64,000 nt of DNA from JAOUGY01 sp963825585 (GTDB taxonomy: Bacteria; Actinomycetota; Acidimicrobiia; Spongiisociales; ZC4RG35). The notes below the pieces were generated by a model. It was not told where the DNA came from. It worked only from the letters and a program-made list of their open reading frames with translations, and ran no database searches. The stretch covers positions 568,924 to 632,923 of the forward strand of contig CAWGTX010000009.1 in the NCBI GenBank assembly GCA_963825585.1. Reading direction: 5' to 3'. Below, one piece after another: positions 18,687-26,683 of the stretch; the stretch's first letter is position 1; each line of letters opens with the position of its first letter. The position numbers were made by a program, and so were the translations under genes.

Positions 18687-19594
18687 GAGTCGTCCTTCAC
18701 CCTCGTCATCCCCGGGGTGTGGCCGAGGTGTTCCGCACTGCCGACGGGATCGAGCTGGTCGAACCCACCGCCGACGAGGTGGTGGCAGCCCTCGACGGAC
18801 CCGAGATCCTCGTCACCCACGCCTGGGAGCCGTCCTTCTTGGCTCCGTCGCTGCGATGGGTTCAGTCCGTGTCGGCCGGTGTGGAGCAGTTCCCGGTCGA
18901 GGAGCTGGCCGCAGCCGGCGTCGTGCTGACCTCGGCACGTGGGGTGCACGCTCCTCAGGTGGCCGAGCACGCGTTCGCGCTGCTGCTCTCGCTCACGCGG
19001 GGCATCGGGGTCGCCATGCGCGATGCCACCCGCAGAGAGTGGCGGCCCCGGATGGCCGAGGAGTTGACCGGGCGAACACTGGCGGTGATCGGGCTGGGAA
19101 CGATTGGCGAGGAGATCGCTCGGCGTGCGTCCGCCTGGGGGCTCGACGTCATCGGCGTGAAAGCGAACCCGTCCGGCTACGCCGGTCACGCCCGCGTGGT
19201 GTCCGGTCCCGACGGCGTTGTCGACATCTGCCGGCAGGCCGACATCGTGGTCTGTGTTCTGCCCGCCACGCCCTCCACCATCGGATTGGTCGGCAAGGAT
19301 GCCCTGGCGGCCTTGGGTGCCGGCTGGCTGATCAATGTGGGTCGCGGAGGAGTGGTCGACGAGAACGCGTTGATCGACGCCCTCGACAACGGAGGGCTCC
19401 GCGGAGCCGGACTCGACGTCTTCACAGCCGAGCCTTTGCCGGCGACATCCCCGTTGTGGGACCATCCCAGGGTCGTGATCACCCCGCACACCGCTGGGTT
19501 CTCTCCCAGGTACGGGGAACGCCTGCTCGAGGTGTTCCGTGCCAACCTCGATGGATTCCACGGCCGGGGCCCATGGTCGACCCGGGTGAGCTGA
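18683..19594 (+). CDS. D-isomer-specific 2-hydroxyacid dehydrogenase
   Basis: A 303-residue NAD(P)-dependent dehydrogenase. The nucleotide-binding loop is VIGLGTIGEEIARRA (about 134-148), the substrate/catalytic arginine lies in NVGRGGVVDE, and the catalytic histidine in TPHTAGFSPRYGE. The substrate is not predictable; members reduce glyoxylate, hydroxypyruvate or branched 2-oxoacids. GTG at 18683 is chosen because it overlaps the preceding stop (GTGA) and because the sequence VRVVLHPRHPRG begins the fold. Some relatives have a longer N-terminus. Confidence 0.88.
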   Translation: MRVVLHPRHPRGVAEVFRTADGIELVEPTADEVVAALDGPEILVTHAWEPSFLAPSLRWVQSVSAGVEQFPVEELAAAGVVLTSARGVHAPQVAEHAFALLLSLTRGIGVAMRDATRREWRPRMAEELTGRTLAVIGLGTIGEEIARRASAWGLDVIGVKANPSGYAGHARVVSGPDGVVDICRQADIVVCVLPATPSTIGLVGKDALAALGAGWLINVGRGGVVDENALIDALDNGGLRGAGLDVFTAEPLPATSPLWDHPRVVITPHTAGFSPRYGERLLEVFRANLDGFHGRGPWSTRVS

Positions 19595-19640
19595 CCGTGG
19601 CGGCGCAACGGTCCGAGAACCCGATCGGCACAGGTCTCCG

Positions 19641-19646
19641 TATCGT
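19641..19646 (+). promoter_or_regulatory. -10 element of the ECF sigma factor gene
   Basis: TATCGT ends 8 bases before the ATG at 19655. Confidence 0.5.
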
Positions 19647-19654
19647 TCCCCGCG

Positions 19655-20188
19655 ATGGCGAACCACTGGCTCATGCGGCGATTCCGTTCAGGTGACCCGG
19701 ACGCCGTGCGGGACCTGTACCAGCGGTACGGTCGGGCGGTGTTCACCGTGGCCTACCGGGCCCTGGGAGACCGCAGCCTCGCCGAGGAAGTGGTCCAGCA
19801 GACATTCCTACAGGCGTGGCGGGCCGCCGACCGCTTCGATGCCGAGAAGGACCCCGCCCCCTGGCTGTATTCGATCGCCCGTCGGGCGGCGGTGGACGCA
19901 TACCGTCGGGAACGTCGGCACCGGGTCGACCGCCACGATGACACCGAGATCGTCGCGCTCCCGCCGTCGTTCGAGGGCATGTGGGAGGCCTGGGAGGTCC
20001 GCTCCGCTCTCGACAGGCTCCCAGAGGACGAGCGCAGCATCGTGGAGGCCACTCACTACCGGGGCCTCACCCAGGAGCAAACCGCCGAAGAACTGGGCAT
20101 CCCCATCGGAACGGTCAAGTCCCGGTCCCATCGCGCCCACAAGAGACTGGCCGTTCTGCTGGCCCACCTGAGGGAGGCTTCGGCGTGA
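19655..20188 (+). CDS. ECF-family RNA polymerase sigma factor
   Basis: A 177-residue sigma factor with region 2 (LYQRYGRAVFTVAYRALGD, then EEVVQQTFLQAWRAADRF and WLYSIARRAAVD) and region 4 (LPEDERSIVEATHYRGLTQE, HTH ELGIPIGTVKSRSHRAHKRL). It starts with a leaderless-type promoter and its stop overlaps the GTG of a zinc-finger anti-sigma factor, the usual ECF arrangement, in which the partner holds the sigma factor inactive until a signal. Confidence 0.92.
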   Translation: MANHWLMRRFRSGDPDAVRDLYQRYGRAVFTVAYRALGDRSLAEEVVQQTFLQAWRAADRFDAEKDPAPWLYSIARRAAVDAYRRERRHRVDRHDDTEIVALPPSFEGMWEAWEVRSALDRLPEDERSIVEATHYRGLTQEQTAEELGIPIGTVKSRSHRAHKRLAVLLAHLREASA

Positions 20189-20814
20189 CCTGTGACGAGT
20201 ACCAGGCGAGGTTCCTGGCAGGAGAGGGCTCCAGCCAGCTCGACGCCCACGTGGCCGGCTGTGCGGGTTGCAGAGCCGAGGTGATCGGATTGCGACGGCT
20301 GCGCTCGGCGCTGGCCGATCCCACACTGTGGGAGGCGCCGGCGCCCGAGTTGGAGGATCGGGTGATCGCCGAGGTGCTTCGCCAGTACGACCCGGCGCCC
20401 AGGCGGAGGAGGCGCATCGGGTGGGTGGCGGCTGCGGCCGTCGCCGTCGCGGCATTGGTGGTGGGTGTGTCGCTCCCCGACGAGCCCGATTGGCAGGTTC
20501 GGCTGGTCTCGACCAGGAACGCCCCGACCGCCCAGGCATTCGTCGAGGGCTGGCAGGACGAGGGCGGGACCACCCGAATGCGATTCGACATCGAAGGGCT
20601 GACACCGGCCGGCGCCGAGGCCTACTATGAGATCTGGTTGACGGCCGCCGACGGTCGTCACGTCTCCGGGGGGACGTTCTCCGACTCCGGGGTGGTGGAG
20701 ACGTCGATCGGCGTCGCCCGCCGCGACTTCCCACGGGTGTGGATCACGCTGGAACCGGCCGACGACGACCTGGGGCCATCCTCGGTGGTGATGTTCGACG
20801 ACCCTGACTTCTGA
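20185..20814 (+). CDS. Zinc-finger anti-sigma factor with RskA-like outer domain
   Basis: A 209-residue membrane protein. The cytosolic part has the anti-sigma zinc motif HVAGCAGC (H22, C26, C29) plus C3; one membrane helix follows an RRRRR stretch (about 78-96). The outer domain, ending in ITLEPADDDLGPSSVVMF, resembles the C-terminal domain of RskA/anti-sigma-K proteins. The GTG at 20185 overlaps the sigma stop; GGGAGG lies 8-9 bases upstream. It should sequester the ECF factor coded just before it. Confidence 0.88.
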   Translation: MTCDEYQARFLAGEGSSQLDAHVAGCAGCRAEVIGLRRLRSALADPTLWEAPAPELEDRVIAEVLRQYDPAPRRRRRIGWVAAAAVAVAALVVGVSLPDEPDWQVRLVSTRNAPTAQAFVEGWQDEGGTTRMRFDIEGLTPAGAEAYYEIWLTAADGRHVSGGTFSDSGVVETSIGVARRDFPRVWITLEPADDDLGPSSVVMFDDPDF

Positions 20815-21537
20815 TCAGCCGACCAGGCTGCGGATCAGGAGGAAGATGGCTGCCATCGCCGAGATGGTGAGCACAGCCCGCTTGAAGCCCCGGTCGCGGA
20901 CCACCGCCCGTAGGGGGCCCGATGCCGCGAACCCGAGCAACGTGGGAACCATCAGCCAGGCCGTCACGACGTAGTCGGAAGCGGCGATGGCTCCGGCCAC
21001 ACCCAGGGTCGTGAGATTCACCACCAACCCGAGGGCCAGGGCGGCGCCGACACTCGACCTGGCCGTCTCGGGATCCGCCGCCCGGTAGAGCAGCGCAATG
21101 GGCGGCCCTCCGATCCCGGACGTGGTGCCCGAGAATCCGGCGGTGAGACCTGCCCCGAATCGTGAGTAGGTGTTGATGGGCACTACCCGCCCGGTGTTGG
21201 TGGCGGCGACCGCCGCGAGCACCACGACGGCGATGATGATGCCCAGGGACCGTTCGGTCACCCTGGTCACGATCCAGGTGCCGGCGATCGCCCCGGGCAC
21301 CCTCCCCAGGGTGATCCACCCCAACCCGGCCCGGTCGACGTTCGCCCACTCACGCCACGCCGTACCGATCGCCAGCGGGACCGAGAGCATCAACTGGGGG
21401 ACCGGCGTGAGGACTGGGTTGACCAGGGTCAACAGGGGAGCAGACATGACCCCCAGACCGAACCCGATCGTTCCCTGCACGACTGAGGCGATGAACGTGA
21501 TGACGACGGCGATCGTCCACTCGAGGGGGGTGAGCAC
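20815..21537 (-). CDS. TauE/SafE-family sulfite/sulfonate exporter
   Basis: A 240-residue membrane protein with about eight hydrophobic helices in two repeats, including GFGLGVMSAPLLTLVNPVL and the second-repeat GFSGTTSGIGGPPIALLY, the conserved TauE/SafE signature. Family members are thought to move sulfite, sulfonates or other anions across the membrane. It starts with GTG; TAGCGT lies 6 bases upstream on its strand. It converges on the anti-sigma gene and points away from a structured RNA block and metB, so a sulfur link is plausible. Confidence 0.85.
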   Translation of the reverse strand: MLTPLEWTIAVVITFIASVVQGTIGFGLGVMSAPLLTLVNPVLTPVPQLMLSVPLAIGTAWREWANVDRAGLGWITLGRVPGAIAGTWIVTRVTERSLGIIIAVVVLAAVAATNTGRVVPINTYSRFGAGLTAGFSGTTSGIGGPPIALLYRAADPETARSSVGAALALGLVVNLTTLGVAGAIAASDYVVTAWLMVPTLLGFAASGPLRAVVRDRGFKRAVLTISAMAAIFLLIRSLVG

Positions 21538-21543
21538 GACGAG

Positions 21544-21549
21544 ACGCTA
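21544..21549 (-). promoter_or_regulatory. -10 element of the TauE gene (leaderless type)
   Basis: On the minus strand TAGCGT ends 6 bases before the GTG start at 21537. Confidence 0.5.
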
Positions 21550-21625
21550 GCCGCCCCGGAAATCCCTTTCGATTGTGCGCGGTTCGTGGCACAATCATCG
21601 GACCAGAGAAAGGAGGTGGTCCTAG

Positions 21626-21667
21626 TTGCATAGTTCTTACGGGACTCTGGAGGTGGCCGAGCGCTGA
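21626..21667 (+). CDS. Possible 13-residue leader peptide
   Basis: After the perfect ribosome binding site AAAGGAGGTG (21609-21618), a TTG 9 bases beyond GGAGG opens a 13-codon frame (MHSSYGTLEVAER, stop TGA). The unusually perfect Shine-Dalgarno sequence, in a genome where most starts lack one, is the only support. It could be a regulatory leader peptide or chance. Confidence 0.3.
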   Translation: MHSSYGTLEVAER

Positions 21668-21841
21668 GTGGCGCTTCGCCATGCGAGGCGTCACTCCTCC
21701 CACAAGGGGAGACAGGTGGCGACTCCGTCTCGGACCACCGTCCTACGAGATCTCTGGAGCTGGTCCCCCCAGAGCAACCGCTGCCCGCAATCGGTCAACG
21801 CCGCAACCGGTCAACGGATGTGAACGTCTCGAAGGAATTGA

Positions 21842-21871
21842 GAGAACGCCCCGCCCCGGCGGGGCGTTCTC
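21842..21871 (+). terminator. Strong hairpin terminator of the candidate RNA
   Basis: GAGAACGCCCCGC and its exact complement form a 13-bp stem with a 4-base loop. No protein-coding gene ends just before it, which supports a non-coding transcript upstream. Confidence 0.7.
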
Positions 21872-22054
21872 GCGCCCAGGGGGAGGGCAGAGGGCGTGGG
21901 GGCCTGGTGGTTTGAACCCGGTGTCAGGTGTTTCCCTCCGGGATGGACGAGGGCGGAGGGGTTTCTCGGATGACCGGGCCGATCATGCGAACACCCTGCA
22001 ATCGCCGGCCCGGCTCGGCGGTCGGGTTGCGCGGAAGCCGAGGTACGGACCGAT

Positions 22055-22149
22055 CACCTTTTGCACATTGTGCAGAACGCACGCGTTTCGCTCATCTTTT
22101 GCACATTGTGCAGAAGGTGATGCGATGCACTCACCTTTTGCACGTTGAG
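22055..22149 (+). repeat. Three spaced direct repeats with a TGCAC-ATT-GTGCA palindrome
   Basis: CACCTTTTGCACATTGTGCA at 22055, CATCTTTTGCACATTGTGCA at 22093 and a half copy CACCTTTTGCACGTTG at 22132 are spaced 38 and 39 bases apart. Each full copy contains the perfect palindrome TGCAC-ATT-GTGCA. The 16-base core recurs inverted at 32898-32913. Spacing and palindromy suggest binding sites of a regulator rather than CRISPR. Confidence 0.7.
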
Positions 22150-22181
22150 GGTCAGCGGATGAAGACCGTGGGGGCGTCGCC

Positions 22182-22299
22182 AGCGAGGGGCGAGGAGCAC
22201 TCAGCGCGGTGCCGGAAGCATCAGCGGTGGTTTCGATGTTGAATTCGGGCAGTCGTGAGCATCCGGTTTCTGGCCCCTCGCTCCTCGCTCGTCGTCACC
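22182..22299. repeat. Inverted heptamer arrays upstream of metB
   Basis: GCGAGGG/GCGAGGA units (22182-22200) and, 70 bases later, their near reverse complement CCCCTCGCTCCTCGCTCG (22272-22299). This is one of the inverted pairs of 7-bp arrays, with a short non-coding core. The rest of 21872-22361 holds no supported gene. Confidence 0.65.
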
Positions 22300-22361
22300 C
22301 TCGTTCCCGAGGTCGGAGGGAGCAGTCGGACGCGGTCCGGGGTTCCTGCCACAATACGCTG

Positions 22362-23513
22362 ATGGGATTCCGTACCGATCAGATTCATGCAGGTGTCGTG
22401 CCCGATCCGTTGACGGGGGCGATCATCACGCCGATCTACCAGTCGACCACGTTCGTGCAGGACTCGGTGGACGAGTACATGGCCAAGGGGTTCTCCTACA
22501 CCCGGGCCGGTAACCCGACCGTGGCGGCGTTCGAGCGCCGCATGGCTGCTCTCGAAGGTGGAACGGCCGCCACCGCATACGGCAGCGGTATGGCCGCCAC
22601 CGTGTCGGTGATGATGGCGCTGCTCAGCGCCGGTGACCATGCCGTGGTCTCAGATGTCGTGTACGGAGGGACTCACCGGTTCGCTTCGCAGGTACTGTCG
22701 AAGTTCGGGGCGGAGTTCTCGTTCGTCGACACCTCCGACCCCAGCACCGTGCGGGCGGCTCTTCGTCCCAACACCAGGCTCGTGTTCACCGAGACGCCCG
22801 CCAACCCCACCCTGAAGTTGACGGACCTGGCTGCCGTGTCGGAGATCACCAAAGCGGCGGGCATCGTCCATGCCGTCGACAACACGTTCCTGAGTCCCTA
22901 CTACCAGCGGCCCCTGTCGCTCGGCGCCGACGTCGTGGTCCACGCCACCACCAAGTATCTCGACGGCCACAACGCCACACTCGGTGGGGCGGTGGTGACG
23001 GCCGATGACGAACTCGATGCCCGGTTCCGTTTCATCATGAAGTCGATGGGCCTGATCATGTCGCCGCAGGTGGCCTGGTTGACACTGCATGGCACCAAGA
23101 CGCTTTCCGAGCGCATGGACCGACAGTCGGCGAACGCCATGGAGGTCGCCCGATTCCTGGAGGGTCATCCCAAGGTCGAAGCGGTGGGATATCCGGGACT
23201 CGAGTCGTTCCCCCAGCACGAACTGGCGAAGTCGCAGGCGTCCGGATTCGGCGCCATGGTGTGGTTCGAGGTGATCGGTGGGGTCGACGCCGGCAAGGCG
23301 CTCATGAAGGCCGTCGAGCTGTGGTCGCTGGCCGAGAACCTCGGTTCGGTCGAGTCGCTCATCACCCATCCGACCACGATGACCCACGGCGACATGGGTC
23401 GTGAGGCGCGTTACGCCGCCGGTATCACCGACGGCCTGGTGCGACTCTCGGTGGGTATGGAGGACGTTGAGGACCTGATCGACGCCCTCGACCGGGCGCT
23501 CTCCACGATCTGA
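22362..23513 (+). CDS. metB: Cystathionine gamma-synthase/lyase family PLP enzyme
   Basis: A 383-residue trans-sulfuration enzyme. The PLP lysine is K198 in HATTKYLDGH; YTRAGNPTVAAFE and SGMAA (phosphate cup) precede it, and SVGMEDVEDLIDAL ends the protein. It either makes cystathionine from an activated homoserine and cysteine or cleaves cystathionine; sequence alone cannot separate MetB from CGL/MccB. CACAAT ends 6 bases before the ATG. It converges on a cystathionine beta-synthase-like gene, so both trans-sulfuration steps are adjacent. Confidence 0.9.
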   Translation: MGFRTDQIHAGVVPDPLTGAIITPIYQSTTFVQDSVDEYMAKGFSYTRAGNPTVAAFERRMAALEGGTAATAYGSGMAATVSVMMALLSAGDHAVVSDVVYGGTHRFASQVLSKFGAEFSFVDTSDPSTVRAALRPNTRLVFTETPANPTLKLTDLAAVSEITKAAGIVHAVDNTFLSPYYQRPLSLGADVVVHATTKYLDGHNATLGGAVVTADDELDARFRFIMKSMGLIMSPQVAWLTLHGTKTLSERMDRQSANAMEVARFLEGHPKVEAVGYPGLESFPQHELAKSQASGFGAMVWFEVIGGVDAGKALMKAVELWSLAENLGSVESLITHPTTMTHGDMGREARYAAGITDGLVRLSVGMEDVEDLIDALDRALSTI

Positions 23514-23534
23514 AACGTCGAGCCCGCCGTCGGG

Positions 23535-24512
23535 TCAGGCGTCGTTCGGCGGCCAGACGACGTCACCGAAGCCGTTGTCGCGCATCCACTGGTCGTTGAA
23601 GACCTTCGACAGGTAGCCCCGGCCGGAGTCGGGCAGGATGACCACGACCAGTTTCGAGGTGTCCTCGCGGGCTACCTGGACGGCGGCGTGCGCTGCCATC
23701 CCGCACGACCCACCCACCAGCAGTCCTTCGACCCGGGCGAGTGTGCGGGTCATGGCGAAAGATTCGGCATCGGTGACCTTGATGAAGCGGTCGATGATGT
23801 CGAGGTCGACGGTCTCGGGATAGAAGTCCTCGCCGACGCCCTCGACGAAATACTGGTGGATCTCGTCGTCCGGTCCCGCCGAGTAGATCGAGCCTTCGGG
23901 ATCGGCTCCGACCACTTCGAGCTCGGGTTTGAACCGCTTGATGTATCGGGCTGACCCGGTGATGGTGCCGCCGGTGCCCACACCGGCGACCAGCACATCG
24001 ATGGTGCCGTCGGTCTGACGCCAGAGCTCGGGCCCGGTGGTCGCCTCGTGGGCGGCGGGGTTGGCCTGGTTGGCGTACTGGTTCGGGTTGAACGCCCCGG
24101 GAATCTCGGCGGTGAGCCGGCGGGCGACGCCGTAGTACGAGTCCTCGTCCTCCGGCAGCCGGTTGGTGGGGGTGACGATCACCTCCACGCCGTAGGCGCT
24201 CAGCTGGTCGATCTTGGCCTGGGCCACCTTGTCGGGCACCGTGCAGATGACGCGGTAGCCGCGAACGGCCCCCACCAGGGCGAGACCGACGCCGGTGTTG
24301 CCCGAGGTGGGTTCGATGATGGTGCCACCCGGCTTCAGCAGACCGTCGCGTTCGGCGGCATCGATCATGGAGACGGCGATGCGCTCCTTGACGGACCCTC
24401 CCGGGTTCATGTATTCGATCTTCGCCACGAGATTGCCGGGCGGGTGCAGTCGCGACAGACGCACGAGGGGGGTGTTGCCGATGGCTGCGAGGACGTCTTC
24501 GAAGATCTCCAT
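23535..24512 (-). CDS. Cystathionine beta-synthase-like enzyme without CBS domains
   Basis: A 325-residue fold-type II PLP enzyme. K42 in NPGGSVKERIA is the PLP lysine; EPTSGNTGVGLA and GTGGTITG bind substrate and cofactor; DSGRGYLSKVFNDQWM near the end is typical of cystathionine beta-synthases rather than plain CysK. Actinobacterial Cbs proteins normally have about 460 residues with two CBS domains at the C-terminus; these are absent here. It may make cystathionine from serine and homocysteine, or cysteine. A TAGGCT lies 12 bases before the ATG. Confidence 0.85.
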   Translation of the reverse strand: MEIFEDVLAAIGNTPLVRLSRLHPPGNLVAKIEYMNPGGSVKERIAVSMIDAAERDGLLKPGGTIIEPTSGNTGVGLALVGAVRGYRVICTVPDKVAQAKIDQLSAYGVEVIVTPTNRLPEDEDSYYGVARRLTAEIPGAFNPNQYANQANPAAHEATTGPELWRQTDGTIDVLVAGVGTGGTITGSARYIKRFKPELEVVGADPEGSIYSAGPDDEIHQYFVEGVGEDFYPETVDLDIIDRFIKVTDAESFAMTRTLARVEGLLVGGSCGMAAHAAVQVAREDTSKLVVVILPDSGRGYLSKVFNDQWMRDNGFGDVVWPPNDA

Positions 24513-24535
24513 GAGTTTGGAGAGAGCCTACCGGG

Positions 24536-24541
24536 TAGGGT
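24536..24541 (+). promoter_or_regulatory. -10 element of otsA (leaderless type)
   Basis: TAGGGT ends 7 bases before the ATG at 24549; the divergent cbs-like gene starts only 36 bases away. Confidence 0.5.
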
Positions 24542-24548
24542 CGGGATC

Positions 24549-25928
24549 ATGAATGTCAACTCCGAAGGGCTGGTGGTGGTGGCCAACCGGCTCCCCGTTG
24601 CCTGGGACGAAGGAGAGGATCAGTGGACTCCGAGCCCGGGCGGATTGGTGTCGGCGTTGTCGCCGATCCTCCACAGCAAGCGGGGAACATGGGTCGGCTG
24701 GCCAGGGATCCCGGACCGGGTCGATGAGCCCTTCGAGATCGATGGGATCCGTCAGGTGCCTGTGTCGCTGTCGTCGGATGAGGTCGCGGGGTACTACGAG
24801 GGGTTCTGCAACGGGACCATCTGGCCGCTGTACCACGACGCCATCCGACCGCTCGAGATGCACCGGCACTGGTGGCGCCCCTACGTGGACGTGAACCGCA
24901 AGTTCGCCGAGACCGTCGCGGCCACGACTGCCGGCGACGAGCCGGTGTGGGTGCACGACTACCAGCTGCAGCTCGTCCCGCGGATGCTGCGGGAACTCAC
25001 ACCGGATCGGCGGATCGGGTTCTTCCTTCACATCCCGTTTCCGCCGTTGGAGATCTTCGGTCGGCTCCCATGGCGTTCGGACGTCATCGCCGGCCTCATG
25101 GGGGCGGATGTGCTCGGCTTCCAGACCAGGCAGGATGCTCTCAACTTCGCCCGCGCCGCCCGCGAGTACGGCCGGGCGAGCGGTCCCGCCGAGGCCCTCT
25201 CCTACCAGGGGCGCACGGTGGCGGTGGAGTCGGTTCCCATCTCGATCGACACCGCCGACTTCAGGTCGGCGGCTTCGAGCCACGGTGCGGGCGCCGCCGC
25301 CCATCGCCTCCGTCAGGACCTCGGCACTCCACGTCGGATCATCCTCGGCGTGGATCGCCTCGACTACACCAAGGGTATCGACCTGCGGCTGCGGGCTTTT
25401 CAGACGCTACTGGAACGTCGCCCGGATCTGGTGGGTGACGTCGTGTTCGTTCAGGTTGCGGTGCCTTCACGGGAAGGGGTGGGCGAGTACCAGATCATCC
25501 GGGAACGCATCGAGCAGATGGTCGGCCACATCAACGGAGAACACGCCCGTCCGGACTGGGTTCCCGTCCACTACCTCCACCGCAGCCTTCCCCGTGAGGA
25601 ACTGGTGGCCTACTACCGGGCCGCCGACGTGATGCTGATCACGCCGTTGCGGGATGGGATGAACCTGGTGGCCAAGGAGTACATCGCCTGCCGGGTCGAC
25701 GGCACCGGAGTGCTGGTGTTGAGCGAATTCGCCGGCGCCGCCGAACAGCTCGACCGGGCGATGCTCGTGAATCCGTACGACGTCGACGGTCTGGCGCTTT
25801 CGCTGGAGAGGGCGGTGGAGCTTCCCCCGGACGAACAGCGTGAACGGATGCGCAGCCTCCGCCGTACTGTCACCCGCTGGGACGTGTATACATGGGCGGA
25901 GCAGTGCCTCGAGGCGATTCTCCAGTGA
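24549..25928 (+). CDS. otsA: Trehalose-6-phosphate synthase
   Basis: A 459-residue GT20 enzyme joining UDP-glucose (or GDP/ADP-glucose) to glucose-6-phosphate. Landmarks are VVVANRLPV at the start, WVHDYQLQLVPRMLRE, FFLHIPFPPLEIF, VDRLDYTKGI and TPLRDGMNLVAKEY. The start at 24549 begins MNVNSEGLVVVANRL, as expected for the family. The stop overlaps the otsB start by 4 bases, so the two enzymes are coupled. Trehalose made by this route protects against osmotic and drying stress. Confidence 0.95.
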   Translation: MNVNSEGLVVVANRLPVAWDEGEDQWTPSPGGLVSALSPILHSKRGTWVGWPGIPDRVDEPFEIDGIRQVPVSLSSDEVAGYYEGFCNGTIWPLYHDAIRPLEMHRHWWRPYVDVNRKFAETVAATTAGDEPVWVHDYQLQLVPRMLRELTPDRRIGFFLHIPFPPLEIFGRLPWRSDVIAGLMGADVLGFQTRQDALNFARAAREYGRASGPAEALSYQGRTVAVESVPISIDTADFRSAASSHGAGAAAHRLRQDLGTPRRIILGVDRLDYTKGIDLRLRAFQTLLERRPDLVGDVVFVQVAVPSREGVGEYQIIRERIEQMVGHINGEHARPDWVPVHYLHRSLPREELVAYYRAADVMLITPLRDGMNLVAKEYIACRVDGTGVLVLSEFAGAAEQLDRAMLVNPYDVDGLALSLERAVELPPDEQRERMRSLRRTVTRWDVYTWAEQCLEAILQ

Positions 25929-26674
25929 GTCTCCGTGATGCGTGTGACCGCCTTCGTGGGCGCGTGCTGGTGGCCTCGGACTTCGACGGCACCCTGGCGG
26001 AGCTTGGGATCGACCCGGACGCCACCGTGGCGGTGCCGGGGGCGTTGGCGGCGCTGGAACTGCTGGCCGCCCGACCCGATACCGACGTGGCCGTCGTCTC
26101 AGGTCGTTCCATGGCCGATCTTGTCCGGATGGTTCCCGTCGACGGCATCACCCTGGTGGGCGAGCACGGCGCTGCCTGGCGTGGTGAAGATCCCCCCGTC
26201 CTCGATTCATTCGACCGGGTCCGCACCGTTCTCGAGCAGGTGGCGGCATCGCATCCCGGCGCTTGGGTCGAGGTGAAGGAGGCATCGCTGGTCGTTCACA
26301 CCCGGGGGTTGGCCCCGGGGGAGGAGATCGAGGCGGTCGGCTCGGTCGTCGGCGCCCTCCACCACCTCGGTCACGACAACTTCCACACGGGCAAGCACGT
26401 CGTCGACGTCGGCTTCGTGAAGGTCTCCAAGGGTGTGGTGGTGGATCGGCTCCGTCAGAGCCATGCGAGTGGACATGTCGTGTTCCTGGGCGATGACACA
26501 ACGGACGAAACGGTGTTCGAACGGCTGGGGCCGGGGGATGTGGGCGTCAAGGTCGGCCCGGGGCCCACCGCCGCAGTCCATCGCCTCGAGGGCCCCCCCG
26601 ATGTGGTCGCCGTTCTCGAGTACCTGGCAGGGAGGGACGTTCGGCCGGGCCTGGATACCACACCGGCCGGGTAG
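25925..26674 (+). CDS. otsB: Trehalose-6-phosphate phosphatase
   Basis: A 249-residue HAD phosphatase completing trehalose synthesis. Motif I is ASDFDGTLAELG (about 18-29), the family motif GEHGAAWRG follows, and motif IV is FLGDDTTDETVFE. GTG at 25925 overlaps the otsA stop (GTGA) and is preferred over an upstream start within otsA. The stop codon TAG is also the first half of the -10 element of ctaA. Confidence 0.93.
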   Translation: MSLRDACDRLRGRVLVASDFDGTLAELGIDPDATVAVPGALAALELLAARPDTDVAVVSGRSMADLVRMVPVDGITLVGEHGAAWRGEDPPVLDSFDRVRTVLEQVAASHPGAWVEVKEASLVVHTRGLAPGEEIEAVGSVVGALHHLGHDNFHTGKHVVDVGFVKVSKGVVVDRLRQSHASGHVVFLGDDTTDETVFERLGPGDVGVKVGPGPTAAVHRLEGPPDVVAVLEYLAGRDVRPGLDTTPAG

Positions 26675-26677
26675 CCT
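26672..26677 (+). promoter_or_regulatory. -10 element of ctaA overlapping the otsB stop
   Basis: TAGCCT ends 6 bases before the ATG at 26684; its TAG is the otsB stop codon. Confidence 0.5.
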
Positions 26678-26683
26678 TTCGGC

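Larger units (their letters stand above)
21590..21871 (+). ncRNA. Candidate structured RNA ending in a strong terminator
   Basis: Between a possible -10 (CACAAT, about 21590) and a 13-bp terminator hairpin ending at 21871 lies about 280 bases with many complementary segments. GGACCAGAG (21600-21608) can pair with CTCTGG..TGGTCC segments near 21648 or 21752-21766, GGCGC/GCGCC-type hairpins lie around 21670-21680, and a CCTCCC/GGGGAG pair around 21697-21710. It contains a perfect anti-SD complement, AAAGGAGGTG, at 21609-21618. No long frame with protein character is visible. I do not match it to a known riboswitch. Confidence 0.5.

Noticed and set aside
22055..22149. CRISPR array from evenly spaced repeats
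   Set aside because: Only two full copies and one half copy, spacers of 15-16 bases, strong internal palindrome and no cas genes; more like binding sites.
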